Notes under the pieces: generated by a model
What the model saw: the letters and a program-made list of their open reading frames with translations, nothing else
Told to the model about the DNA's origin: nothing
Databases searched by the model: none
Shown here: positions 34,901 to 46,330 of the stretch, one piece after another
Layout: every line of letters begins with the position of its first letter
Position numbering within the stretch: the stretch's first letter is position 1
From: Telmatactis stephensoni
Taxonomy: Eukaryota > Cnidaria > Anthozoa > Actiniaria > Isophelliidae
NCBI GenBank assembly: GCA_029948255.1
Contig: JALIZF010001883.1
Location: 434,001 to 498,000, forward strand
Reading direction: 5' to 3'
DNA length: 64,000 bases
Translations under genes and position numbers: made by a program

Positions 34901-37900
34901 ACGTACACATGAACCCCATCATCTCGAACGGTTCGCTTACTTTGAAAAAATGCGCTACGTTGAAGTATACTACTGCCGATTCTAATGAAGACTTTGCATT
35001 ACATGGACGTCAATCATTTTTGTAGACTCAAACCCCACTCGAATCAACTGCTTTTAACCCAAAAAGTTTTAAAGAAACTCAATTTTTTGAAATCGATAGC
35101 AATCAATTTTTCTTGCAAAATGTACATTTTTCGAGAGGCAATCATGGTTGCACTTCATCGGGCGTTAACCCTTTTCGATGATTAGGGCCATAAATAAGAC
35201 GCGCCTTATCTAAGACGAACCTCTCCGCATAACCTGCACTGTTAGTCTAAGACGCACCTCATCAAGGAATTGAAAAGCCTTAAAACGCTGGCGCGTCTTA
35301 GACTCAAAGTGCATTTATACTTGGAGGCATTTAAGTCGTGCCTTAGATACGTCGTGCCTTATTTTCGTTCGTGCTCGTCTCAATGACCCTATTTGTTTCA
35401 GTGCAATCGTATCGGTTTATCGGTTTTATGGTATTTCGAGCTCAACCAGGTTTTGGCTCCCCTTGGAAAGTCAAGATAGCAAGGTTGTCTACATAGAAAA
35501 AGATGTTTTTCTTTTCTTTTTCTTTTTTTTTACCCCCTTTTTTTTCCTTTGACTTTCTTTCTTTCTTTCGTTTTTCGTTTGTGTCGAAACGAAATAATAC
35601 TAAAATATTATAAATACAAAAGTAAAAGAAGAACAAAGATAGAAAAACGAATCTTTGAGGCGAAGGTTGAGGTTTATAAATCGATTATAAGATATTTTAT
35701 TCAAAATTGTCATTTTAGCACACATTGAATTTCATCGTTTCCTACAAAAACTTTCTCCTTTTCTGAAGTTAAGAAAATATTCATGTTAGATCTCGTGTAG
35801 AGAAGTGTGATAATGAAGCAAGGGGAAATAATAGAAGCACTTTGCCGAGTAATAAAAATATCTGTAAATAAAACCAAAATAACTTCACAATTCAACCATT
35901 CGTCAATAATTGACGATAAATTATTTATCTAAGCACTGGCAATATTGTACTTACTTGAAGTGAACCTTGAGTCCAATGAAATTTATAGATATTCAGAATA
36001 AATAACTTCAAATTTACTGTGAATACAAATGAACTCTAAACACGTCTATATTCAATACTGTTCACTCCAGATAATTCAGATAAAAATTACGGAAAAAAAT
36101 TCTATGGTTCTTTTGTCTTGACAGGAAACAACAGGATGAGCAGTTCGTTTGTGATTCGTTAGTATTTGATGATTAGATTCAGAAATCCCCAACAAATTTA
36201 GGTCTTAACAAACACTTCAATCAAGAAAGGAAAGGCTATGAAAACATGAGAACAATGTTATTTCCTATGACTGTCTTTACTAAATCCACAGTTTTGTTGT
36301 TTAGACTCACTAATCAGATTGTTATAATAACCATAAAAAATCAACATTGAGCGTAATTAACACTGTAAAACAATATGCTTGCTAAATACATAAATATACA
36401 ACATTTTTTACAGATATGACAGTACAGTTCTTTAATGCAAAAGAGAAGAGTATACTTGTTAAACGGAAAGACTTAAGTGTATCCTAGGTATTGAGCAGAT
36501 CTAGCCAAAAATCCAGCTGACCAATTTCTTGGAAAAACATAAAAAATTACATGCACCGTGAATCCTGCAGTGTTATGCACATAACAGGAGTGGAGGGGTG
36601 GTGCCTAACTAGCTGAGGAAGGGATATCCTGGGCTCTATACCAATACAACTGGGCACCCTCTCTCTCCCCCCCTACCCCCCCCCCCCCCCCCAAAAAAAA
36701 GAACGGATTTGGTGGTTAGCATGCCTGTAATTTTCAGGCCCATATGAAATTCAAACCTCTTGAACAAGACTTTCCCAGTCCTTTGTGGATTTTTATGTCT
36801 GTGTCAAAATATGGAAGATGAAATAACTTGCTGTGTCACTTTATGTATATACCTGTGCAGCACCAACTCTAGATGGATCACTCGTTGCTTTTTCATTGCT
36901 AAATGTACGCCACTCTGAACCAACATCAACGACCCTGGCAAGAACATATTTAGCCCACATTGGTTAACTTCTGAGTACACAAATTTAACTACCAGCTACA
37001 TAGTGTGGAAAGTATGGCTTTGTTCAACATTGAGGGGCCAAAGGGGTTCAGGCCCAAGTCACCACTCACTGTATGACAGTTTGCCATGCTGGTTTTGTCA
37101 CCATGTTTGTACAACTGTTCAGGATGGACCTGTTTTCTAGCCTGACTAGTTAGTCTAATTTTCTAGCCTATTGCTAGTTTTCTAACCATGGCTATTTTTC
37201 TAGACTGTTTAATTTTCTAGAAAATACCTAGCCACTGGCTAGAAAACTAGCCATACTAAAATCTAACCAAATGCATGAAACTATCCATATGCATGGCAGG
37301 AAAACAGGCCCAGCCCAGACCACTGTTAAAATATGGTCATGAAAACCAAATGCCATTAAACTACTGTTGCAACTAGAGGGTGGCAAGCCTGAGCCTGGCC
37401 ATGTAGGGCCCCTCTGGCCCTTCATATTGCAAAACTGTCCTTTCCATAAAATAGAGTGCCTTTTTAAACATTACATTTGTGTTCTTGTATGATTTCTGAC
37501 ACATTTGCTGAAACTATTTATTGTGCAATATTTCCAAAGTACAGTCACATACGATTGCTTCAAATCTATTAGGAATTTGAGCAGAAATAAGTGAATTATC
37601 TGTCTCAGTGTACATACAGGAATTGATAAAAAGGTTAGGCTCATAGCTAAAGAGTCAACTTGTTACTAAGAAAAGGCAGGGTAATGGCTAGAAAATGTGA
37701 TGAGAACTCATGAGGCTTCCTTTTGGCAGACTGAGAATGTGAATGTGAAGAGGAGGCAGGTGAGCCAGATCAGAGGGGGGGGGGGAACTTACCAAGGCTT
37801 TAACTAAATATTGGCCTAAAGTTAGCTCAACAAATTTCTTCAAGAAAGAAGGATTATCAAATGGTCAAGTTCAATATCTTAATCGAATTTGACAGGTATC

Positions 37901-38758
37901 AACGAAATGGGGTGATTAGTAAAGTGTTTTATCACCCAACAACAGGTGCAATTAAGATTCGATATGATCTTTGTAACCGAGCCTTCCGCTATAGAAGGCA
38001 AGATCTATTTTGCTGACGCCAACCTTTTAAATTTCAAAACACGCAACCGGGCCCTAAACTTTAAAACAATATTAGTAAAAAATGCATGTTAGAACGAGAA
38101 AAGAATTGAGATCAAGTAAGAAAGATATCTGGGTGGATTAAAGGTGAGTGAAGTGTACACGCATTGAGTAAACGTGGCACACTATCCGAGGTGTACTTGG
38201 CAAGAACAAATAACTAACTACTATATATATACCCTCTCGATCGATCGTTCTAGAACACTTGATCACATCGATATCCATCAGAAATATACGAAATACGATG
38301 CTTTGTTGGATTAATAGACAAGAGAGACTTTCGAGGCCATTGAAAGTGAAATGTTTATATCGGCTTCATGTAAATTCATGTCACGGAAGACAATACATTT
38401 TTCATGTGAAATTATCCATCAAAAGTGACTCGATTTCCATAATACAAAAGGCTGGATCAAACTCCAAGGTTCTAAGACTACTAAGTTGCATTTTTTACCT
38501 GTCTCCGACCACTAGACCACACTCTGAACATATCATATCCCCGGCTCTGTAGTCTTCAATGAGTGGAGCCTCAGGGTGATGCCTACACGATACGATCTTC
38601 TGTGAGCTGAAAAAATATCAGGAAAAAACCCTTTAGCGAACACTAAATGATGAAAATTTACTCTAGAGAGGACTGAACCTAAGATTTTGGAGTAAATTTT
38701 GTATCTGCGTTTTAGATTTAGGCATAAAATGAAGAAAACTTGAGCCGTACCTCGACAT
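28931..38758 (-). CDS. GTF2B: Transcription initiation factor IIB (TFIIB)
   Basis: Ten exons on the minus strand, in coding order 38751-38758, 38499-38606, 36853-36934, 34729-34833, 31995-32081, 31541-31670, 30816-30925, 29918-30012, 29554-29630 and 28931-29064; every junction keeps phase, giving 311 residues (human 316). The first exon codes only MSS. The zinc ribbon has C10, H13, C29 and C32 in [20 protein letters not shown]; the reader/linker follows as [13 protein letters not shown] and [12 protein letters not shown]. Two cyclin folds follow: [32 protein letters not shown] and [20 protein letters not shown], then [41 protein letters not shown] and [20 protein letters not shown]. The tail DLFPADF is standard. 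TFIIB bridges TBP-bound promoter DNA and RNA polymerase II in the nucleus. The third cyclin-linker exon differs most from the human protein. The intron between 32081 and 34729 holds a 1.8-kb palindromic transposon. Confidence 0.97.
29285..29462 (+). mobile_element. tRNA-derived SINE (family 2), plus copy in last GTF2B intron
   Basis: Head AAGTTGGTTAGTGCGCGGC (A box) and GGGTTCGATTTCC (B box) are followed by a body ACGGAGCGCAGATGGAGAGA and GCGCACCGTCGGAC, matching the minus copy at 11150-11335. Orientation is opposite to GTF2B. Confidence 0.7.
31018..31388. mobile_element. Inverted-repeat element of about 370 bp
   Basis: ACTAACTGGTCATGTGACCC and GGGTCACGTGACCTGTTAGT are the ends. The arms, about 165 bases each, share ATGAATGCCAGAAATTGAAA, GTGCAAAGTTTCAG-type, TGACAGTA and TCTTAAGAT stretches with several mismatches, so it is older than the big palindromes. 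It lies in a GTF2B intron. Confidence 0.75.
31936..31966. repeat. (CAA)n microsatellite
   Basis: About ten CAA units in a GTF2B intron. Confidence 0.9.
32260..34443. mobile_element. Outer inverted repeat hosting family T element 2
   Basis: GGAGGACTAGCCTGGTTTTT plus TACTCACCTACCTAACTTTA on the left is repeated inverted, with gaps, as TAAAGTTAGGTAGTGAGTA plus AACAACCAGGCAAGCCTCC on the right. The similarity stops within about 70 bases of each end, and the TTAA element occupies most of the interior. Confidence 0.6.
32369..34148. mobile_element. 1.78-kb near-perfect palindrome flanked by TTAA (family T, element 2)
   Basis: Arms 32369-33196 and 33315-34148 are inverted copies with few differences, around a unique spacer of about 118 bases. 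Ends GGTAGCTCGGTCTAG and CTAGACCGAGCTACC; TTAA at 32365-32368 and 34149-34152. Both arms give the same 65-codon frame in opposite orientation, with no recognised domain. It lies in a GTF2B intron. Confidence 0.9.
35185..35392. mobile_element. Possible small TIR element with TAAGACG phrases
   Basis: AGGGCCATAAATAAGACGCG at the left and a diverged CTCGTCTCAATGACCCT at the right bound a stretch in which CTAAGACG(C/A)(A/G)CC and its complement recur about seven times. It lies in a GTF2B intron. Confidence 0.45.
37124..37313. mobile_element. Small TIR element with TTTTCTAGCC phrases
   Basis: GGACCTGTTTTC and GAAAACAGGCCC are inverted ends (11 of 12). The interior repeats TTTTCTAGCC or GGCTAGAAAA at least seven times, then ATGCATG twice. 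It lies in a GTF2B intron. Confidence 0.55.
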
Positions 38759-38900
38759 CTCGATTTTGTTTGAAATACTAGATTTATCATGTCGGTCGGC
38801 GCCTTTATGGTTTTTCAAGCGGAAGTAGCCTCGCTTTGATGTCCCCAAAACCGGAAATGAAGTATTGGTCTATATACGATAATGATATTTTTTGACCACG
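38759..38900 (-). promoter_or_regulatory. GTF2B promoter region with two ETS-like sites
   Basis: Just upstream of the GTF2B start are AGCGGAAGTAG (38818-38828) and ACCGGAAATG (38850-38859), both on the plus strand and close to the GABP/ETS consensus common in housekeeping promoters. No TATA box is evident. Inferred from motifs only. Confidence 0.4.
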
Positions 38901-39444
38901 GGAATTTTTTGGGAAGGAAACTGATTTCTTTTTATACTTTCTATTACTTTTATGAAATCAAATCAGAAAATTGGATACATTTATAACTTTTACTAAGTTT
39001 TAGCATTAAAAATATTTACAATTTTTTAAAAATTACATGTGTAGTTTATTATTCGTCAAGCTATACTTGGAATCGAAGGACTGAAATTTTGAGCCTTCAA
39101 CTTCTCCATAATGACATTATTTCGTATTTTGATATTGAACTTTGATATTCCGATTAGATTTCAAGTGTTTGAAGTGTTTATATTTTGTTATTTTTACTTG
39201 TTTTGTATCCATAATTTATTGCTCCTGCGTTTTCCAATCGTGAGTAATCCAAACCCGTGTAAATACTGGAAAATCCCAAGGTTAACATTACCACTGTATT
39301 ACAGCAAGTTCCCCTTCTGGCCATTTATTTCATATAGAAAATGCCTACATGCTTTCAAAATCAGAAGGATCAGTTGTTTTTCAGAAACGATCAATTATAT
39401 TTGGGCTGGAACGATCTCTTTGTATTGCGCGATTCAATATAACC

Positions 39445-39588
39445 TGAGTATCAGGCCCTTTTGGGAGGGGAGGGGAAGAGGAGGAGAAGAGGGGGACTGG
39501 GGAGAAGGGAAGAGGGGAACTCTCCCCTCCTTTTTTTTTTGTCTTTTACAGCCGGGGAACTACCTTGGTACCAGGCTTACGTTGGCTT
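39445..39588. mobile_element. Possible TIR element, CCTGAGTATCAGG / CCTGGTACCAAGG ends
   Basis: CCTGAGTATCAGGCCCTTTT at the left and ACCTTGGTACCAGG at the right are diverged inverted ends around a purine-rich interior. Confidence 0.4.
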
Positions 39589-39890
39589 ACGTTACGAATA
39601 ATTCAGATATAAATATTAGCGAACGTAACGCGAACTAATTGCTTTGACAACCAGAGTATCGGGGTACCGTTCTCGAAAGACTCGAAAACTTATGGAGACC
39701 ACTATCTAGACTGTTAGCCCCCAGTAAAGTTTCAGGGTTTGCGCACTCTGTTCATTGATTTACCCGTTAGTTAGGATTTGTAAATTGAGCTGAAAAGCCC
39801 TGTTGAGGGAGTCTCAATCATGTATGTATTCAGTTTATGGGAAAGCTAACGGACGCTTACGTGCTCCTGTAAAACTACTCGTACATTTGG

Positions 39891-39990
39891 CGTGTTTATC
39901 GACGTGCGCAGTAGGTATTAAACCCGTTAATTAAGCCCGTTAATTATCAACGAGCTTAATAACTACTGCGCACGTCGACAAACATACCAC
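39891..39990. repeat. 100-bp imperfect palindrome
   Basis: GGCGTGTTTATCGACGTGCG and CGCACGTCGACAAACATACC form the arms around a TTAATTAA-rich centre. Confidence 0.75.
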
Positions 39991-41441
39991 GACCCTCTAT
40001 TCCCGGCTTCCTTTCCTCGGAATTGACCTACAAAATAACATTGTTACTCGAATTTGGAAGCCAAGCAAATGCGGTCGCATTCTCTGCGCTTGTTCCTTCA
40101 GACCTCTATGCTGCCTATAGTAGTCGATCGCAAGATTGTGGGCCATTCTTAGCTTAGGTTTTTGAGTGATGAGCTTTCAATTCATTCATGTTCACATTAA
40201 TTAAATTGTATTCTAATGCTCATTTTTTCGCTTTTACTTATAGGGTATTCTATGGTTTATTATGAGGCTCTACTTACAAATGGCCTGAGGAGATTGCAAG
40301 AAAAACACAAAGCAAAGGGGGAAAACATTTTCTCCCCCCCCCCCCCTCCCCCTTCCCCGAGCGGCTTCAATTCTAACCTCACCTCTTCCAATACGTTAAT
40401 TTAGTCGCGCTAAACAGACGACTAAGCAATCCTCTGAAGTGATCTCTTTTAACTGACACCGTGGAGACCACCAGTCCACCACCGACCGTCCGTCTTAGAG
40501 AGGTGTCTTTTTAAGATCAGTGGCTTTTTCAAAGGTGCAACCAGCAAATGGTGTCCATTGTAGAGAGGCGCCCAAGTTATTTAGGTGTCCTTTACAAGCT
40601 AGATAGTTCACTTGTTCTTGTCAACCTCTCTGACCCTCCCTACGAGACAGCTATACAGGCTAAAGATAGCGGTCAAATTGCGTGCGCAATGCACAAATTG
40701 ATTAAATTATATATTTCATAATGTGAATAAATTTCCATTCATACTTGTGAAGTAAAGTTTCTTAATCCATGTTCATTCATTGGACTTTATTATTGCAAGT
40801 TGACAATAGCGGGAAGTGACGTGGAAGGGTGCATAGAGAATCGCAGAATTGAAAAAAATGCCTACACGTAAACGCCAAACGATGAGAGTGGGATGGTAGG
40901 AGGTTGGAGCAACAAAATTGTGCATTTTTTGTTGCAACACTATTAAGTTTACTATTCCTCACGCTATAGTGAATTTCCTTTTTGCACCAAGTAGCAGAAC
41001 CCCTCTCGTCTGTCAAAGAAAATTTGTTGCACGCGATGAAAGTGATTTATGATACAAACAACACATTCTTCAAACAATGTTGCACCTGTCCAAACGTTCT
41101 ACGACTATTTTTGTCTGTTGTATTTCTGCATGTCATTTTATATTAGGCCTTGTTTAACCTAGAGCGTTGATTTGAATGACGCTCTACGCAAATGCTGGTA
41201 AGTAGTTGCTGGTTGGCATGCTGTTCAAATAACGTTATCACGTGACTGATTTCAGTGCAAGCATAACAAACAAGAATTCAAAGGCATTCAACATGTTAAT
41301 GCCAAAGTGCATGATGGGATAGTTTGCATGGCCCTTTACAGCTTTAACCTTACTGTCCCTACTGAATTGGCTCCAGGGAGGAGTCCGCTAGGTTTCTAGA
41401 GGTTACTACACATTCTTTAAAAATTCTACAGTAGTTTTTAA

Positions 41442-42761
41442 GGTGGCTCGATATAGTTATTTATTGACCATCCTTCCGTTTTTTACTCCGCGAATTGAGC
41501 AACTTATACTCTTCACCAACCAAAACGGTTTTTACACTAGTTATTGGAATTAAATCAAAGTTTTGATCTTTGTCTATTTCACATCGATTTGTGTTGCCAT
41601 AGCAACATTAAACAAAGATGGCTGAAATCAATTTTTCTATAATATATAAATCTCTTGAACTTGAGCAGCTCTAGATAAGGGACTGTATAGCTATAAACTA
41701 AATACTAAAATTAAAAAAAGGCTAAATTCAAAAAATATATATATTACCAAGCCGTTTTCGAATAAATCGCGAAAACACAAATAATGCGAGTTGCCCATTT
41801 CTCAGTTATATATTCCAAATCACTTCAATCAAAGACTATGTTATCTTCTATGTTATCTTCTTTACCTTAGTATGCACTTTGTTACATAGTATTTGGGTGC
41901 CAGGAATTCTTTGAAATCAAGAGATATTTCAGAAAAACTGAATTCATCGTCGCCCGGCATGGTAACACCAATTACAGTGAAACTGACAAAAAGAACCCTT
42001 GACCTCAGTTTATCTATTGAGAGGAAAATCATTGTGATAAAACTAGGGTAAGCTTATCACTTAATAAACTATTAATAATTTTCATTTTTTGAATTATTTG
42101 TTTAAGGAATAAAAAACGGTTTCCCGTGTTTGATAGCCTGATCAAAACACGCGTGATGTTGGGAGAACACGGGAGAGCGTTGTGGAAGCACTTTCACAGC
42201 TCTCGAGTGTTCCCCCAACATCACAAGTGTTTTGATCAGGCTATCGGAGACGGGAAACTGTTTTTTATTTCTTTTATAAAATAACAAACACGCAAAAAGA
42301 CGAAAAAAGGAAAAAGAAAACACCGGCGAAAAAACAAATTGACGTGAGCGTGTTTGATACTCTCATCAAACACGGGTTTTCAGCCAATCAGAACGCGCGT
42401 TATATAAAAGTTATTTTATAAAATCTATTCAAAAACAGCTAGGGAAAAAAATGTGAATTGTACCTTAATTTCTTTGCCTTAGTGTGTAGTTTATACCATG
42501 TAGTCCCTAGAGCTGCTGGAGTTCGAGAGATATTTTAATTAGACTAATTAGAATAATTGATTTTAGCCATCTTTGTTTACCGTCCCTATGGAAACACAAA
42601 TCGAAGTGAAATAGACAAAAATATAAACTTTGATTCAAGTCCAATATATATATATATAACTGGTGCAAAAATCGCTTTGGTTGGTCAAGAGTAAGTTGCT
42701 TATAATTAATTCGTGGAATGAAAAACGGAAGCATGGCCAATAAAAACTATATCGAGCCACC
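41442..42761. mobile_element. 1.32-kb diverged inverted-repeat element flanked by TTAA (family T, element 3)
   Basis: Ends GGTGGCTCGATATAG and CTATATCGAGCCACC, with TTAA at 41438-41441 and 42762-42765. Arms of about 350 bases are readable (ACAAAGATGGCTGAAATCAA against TTGATTTTAGCCATCTTTGT) but differ at many positions, so it is older than elements 1 and 2. A second palindrome at 42105-42273 lies inside. Confidence 0.85.
42105..42273. repeat. Palindrome with shared ATGTTGGGAG core, copy 1
   Basis: Core 42148-42229 begins CACGCGTGATGTTGGGAG and ends CCCCCAACATCACAAGTG. The palindrome continues on both sides through TGATCAAAA / TTTTGATCA and GTTTCCCGT / ACGGGAAAC. The same core is at 62966-63067 with other palindromic flanks. 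Confidence 0.8.
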
Positions 42762-43008
42762 TTAAAAGGATCTCAGTGTGGTTAAATGGTCGAAAACGTA
42801 GCCGTTGGGCCAAAGAAAAAGAAAGAAAATGGACCGAAAAATTGAACATTGGCCATAAAAGTTAGTCATTGTAAAACATTTTTGTGACATCATCATTGGT
42901 CGTTTGATTAATAGCGTGTCCTCCTGTTATACACGCTCCATATGCTCCGCCACTGCTGCCCATCCGACATGTCGCCTTAGCTCCTGTTTCGTTACGCCAG
43001 AGCGCTAA

Positions 43009-43693
43009 CTCGAGTATATTAAGGCCTGGTTTGATCGCTAATTGACTAAAATTCGGATAAAAATTATTTTGAGGACATAGAAGATTTAAATGAACATTTT
43101 TCTTCAATAAGCTACTAAACTCAACGTTCTTAACTTTTTAAAGGTACTTTAACTTTTAAAGGTCATATTCAACAAATATTATATTGTAAACTTCAAAGTA
43201 AAATGCGGTCGCGAGAATAACTCAAGACTCCAAAGTAACCACGCTAAACTGTGAGTCTTAACGTACCTCACAACATACAACCCGGAAAACCTGTCTTCCA
43301 CTTAACATTGTTGAGTAAATCAAATTTTAAAAGAAAACAGTGAAAGTCACGTGACCTGTTTTGGGCTTTATCTCACTAAAGAAATACTGTAGTCAGGTTT
43401 TCCGGGTTGTATGTTGTGAAGTACGTTAAGGCTCACAGTTTAGCATGGTTACTTTGGAGTCTTGAGTTTTGCTCACGACCGCATTTTACCGCTTTGAAGT
43501 TTACAATATAATATTTATATTATGACGTCATCAGGTCACGTGACATCATAACAGTACCTTCAAAAAGTCGAGGACGTCGAGTTTAGTAGCTTATCGAAGA
43601 AAAATATTCATTTGAATCTTCTATGTCCTCAAAATAATTTTTTATCCGAATTTTAGTCAATTTGCGATTGACCCAGGCCTTAATATACTCGAG
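43009..43693. mobile_element. 685-bp inverted-repeat element
   Basis: CTCGAGTATATTAAGGCCTG and CAGGCCTTAATATACTCGAG are the ends. Arms of about 300 bases match well (TTTTGAGGACATAGAAGATT, ACCCGGAAAACCTG, CAACATACAACCCGG). TTAAGGCC lies ten bases inside each end, so a TTAA boundary inside a pre-existing palindrome is possible. Confidence 0.8.
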
Positions 43694-43799
43694 AACAAAT
43701 TGTCTTGACGTAAGGGACGAGCACAGCTCAGCTCAGCACAGCTTTAAACTTAAAAAAAAGAAACGAAAACGTTGTTTTCCAAACCTAGTATGGAAGTAT

Positions 43800-44270
43800 G
43801 GGGTGTAAAGTGGCAAGGTCCCCCCCCCCCCCCCCCCCCCTGCCCCCTTGGTCTTGGTCTGCCTTCTTTGCACTGATGCTGAGACCAACAATGGAGTTTG
43901 CGTTTTAGAGAGCCCATAGGAGCTCCTGGGACCGGGGAAAAGGGGGGGGGGGGGAGGCACTAAGAGTATTTTTGGATAGGGGTGTGCCGCCGGCAGCTCA
44001 AAACCCTGACCGTATAAATTTTGGTTTTCCATACCCTACTGCAGACTAAAGCTTATAAAAATGTATACCCTGTCCCAGACTAGTCAAACGTTTTTAAGAA
44101 ACGTCCCTTGGCCTTTTTTATTGAGCGTTTTGTTTAACTGAAAGTGTGCTAAACCTATCCCAGACCCAAATGGTATATGCCTATCCCAGACTAAAAGAGG
44201 CAAAAACTGATACCCTTCCCCATGCAGACTTGGGAGCCTTTACGGAAGCCGTTCTGAGTGCGACGCAGTA
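43800..44270. repeat. Low-complexity and phrase-repeat stretch
   Basis: Runs of C (about 43820-43840) and G (about 43944-43953) are followed by repeated ATACCCT(G/T)(T/C)CCCAGACT phrases at 44030-44230. Confidence 0.5.
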
Positions 44271-44379
44271 AAACGTATTTTGTACGGTTTTGCCGCAAAC
44301 TAAACGATGTTAGACTGATACCTCTAATTAGTTGGATTTCAGGTCATCTTGCTTTGGGATGGGAACGATAGCTATAGCA

Positions 44380-45180
44380 CTCTTGATCGACTTACTCTTT
44401 GCATGGCTGCATGGAAATATTCAAGGAAATATTCGTAATCGTAAATATCAAGTAAGAAGGAGTTATGCGCTCCTGAGGGTGTTGAGAATACCGTCAATAC
44501 CGGGGGCCTTGAACTTCACATCTTTAAGGGCTGTACTGAGTTCCTTCATAGTGATTGGCTCAGTTGATCGAGATAGGCAGTGGATTATATAAGAAACCTT
44601 TTTTCCAGAATAAATCAAACATGATTAGATGAATGCCTAGAGTTGGTACGTAGCCTGTACATTGAATACCATTTGGAGGTCAGTTTTTCAATTAGCCTTC
44701 CTCTCTTAATTCTTCAGTTGTGCCCCGTCCGGTTTAATTTTGGAGGAGCGGGCCTTCAAGATGCTCAAATGAGCGTTAAGCCGAATTACCAGCCCGAAGA
44801 ATGTGGCCATGGAGTATGCCACAAGCAACCCAAACCTTTGGTTTGATGGCAGCTTCGCGATTGTTTGAATTCACATTATCGCTCGACTCAGTTTTTTCAT
44901 TCTTTAGAGAGTGTTCATTAATTAATTACCGGGGGAGGACCGGTAAATTTAGGGGGAGGGCTAAGATGTTTTGGGCCTCGAATTGGGGAGGGCCAGCCGT
45001 AGCCTTTACTAGCTGTGTGATGACATCTTACAGATGCAGGCCCTGGAGTAGGTGTTTCAAATATTCAGGTCAGATACAGAGATGCTGACGTTGCAAGACT
45101 TCACAAAAGCAAACGTAGAAACCGTATTCAGAGCCAGAAATGACTGAAGTCAGAATGGAGCACAGTGCACTAATGCCGCA
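44380..45180 (+). pseudogene. Frameshifted relic of a multi-copy, probably transposon-encoded protein
   Basis: Coding traces in changing plus-strand frames: TSPKNVAMEYATSNPNLWFDGSFAI near 44780-44870 (read in pieces), DAGPGVGVSN at about 45037-45067, then RYRDADVARLHKSKRRNRI, and after a stop SQNGAQCTNAAIG near 45150-45185. I recognise the DAGPGVGVSN / RNRI pattern as one seen in repeated cnidarian ORFs, but cannot name the family. Stops and frameshifts show decay. Confidence 0.4.
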
Positions 45181-45959
45181 ATCGGTACAGTATATTTTGA
45201 TATAGTAATGTCTTTGTATAAAGCAGTGTGAAAATCAAGGTGTGGATGCACCTGGCAAAAATGTTTCTGAAGCTTATTTCGTTCATTTAATTTATTCCAC
45301 GAACCACACTTTGCAATTGCCTGTTGCATTCTTGCTATTTTATAGCTATTATACATAAATGAAATTCTGAGATTTTATATCCAAAACGTTGACATGAGTT
45401 ATCATTTAAGAAAGTGTGCATCGGCATTTTAGTGGTAAAATTGAGCACTGCCTCTAAAATACAACAACTTTGCGTGTTATCAGGAGAAGTTTTAGTAGAT
45501 AGCCACCATTACGTAGAAACGCCTTATGGAAATGTGCAGTGAGCAAATGAAAGCAGCATATTAAAGATGAGTGGCTAGTGCATGATGAAACACGCATAGA
45601 AAGTATGTAAAGATCAAATGTTTTCAGCAGGATTGACGGCGAACCTGCACCATGCATCGGGCGATATGACATATGTGACACAAAAAGAAGGTATGTTTTT
45701 CATGTTTTTCCTTACAAATTGTATGTCGGTATCATTAAATGACTTCTTGTAGTGGAATTTCTTTTTCTCCAGAAATGTTTATGTTAAAAAAAAAGAAAAA
45801 GAAAAGGCTGGTTTCCCAGTACTTGGAACATCTTAGTGAACTATAGAAAGAAAGAAAAGTGAACGTAACTATAGAAAGAAAGAATTAAAGAAGGAAGGAA
45901 GGAAGGAAAGGAAGAAAGAAAGCGGCGAGCAGAAAGCGTGCGAAGCTGGAGCGAAGAGA

Positions 45960-46330
45960 GAAGCGAATTTGACGATTACAACTATGGGAAGCAATTGACA
46001 GGGAAGGAAATTCGAAGATACTGAAAGTTCCTGTATTGGACATGTATATAGCTAAGCGGAATTTGAAGTACCCGAAGAGAGCATTAAATCATGATGAAGA
46101 AAAAGTTGATGTCTCATCACATTGCTATAGGTTGCTGGTTCCTGATAACCGTCAACTTCCTGATGATGACAGTGATAGTGACGATGATCGGGTGACGATG
46201 TAGTGGTGAATTGGAACAGTGATGAAGAGGACGAGGATTCAGACGCCGACGAATTGCAAAAAAGTGAAGGCGACGATGAAGCAGTTCAATAGGAGGGGGA
46301 GAAGGAGAGCAATTTGAGCCTTTTACACAC
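45960..46330 (+). pseudogene. Possible acidic coding relic
   Basis: Plus-strand frames read KYPKRALNHDEEKVDVSSHC, RLLVPDNRQLPDDDSDSDDD and, after a frameshift, NWNSDEEDEDSDADELQ. The acidic composition resembles the N-terminal part of transposase-type proteins. No catalytic domain was found. It may be one unit with the relic at 44380-45180. Confidence 0.3.

Larger units (their letters stand above)
38901..41441. other. Gene-free, repeat-bearing region upstream of GTF2B
   Basis: No gene is supported. The 175-codon frame at 39111-39638 has no known domain and runs across low-complexity G-rich sequence. Small inverted repeats are listed separately. AGAGAGGTGTC phrases recur at 40496-40620. Confidence 0.5.

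Noticed and set aside
39111..39638. A 175-codon plus-strand frame
   Set aside because: No domain, biased Phe/Tyr/Ile composition, and its 3' half reads through a purine-rich transposon. Chance open frame in AT-rich DNA.
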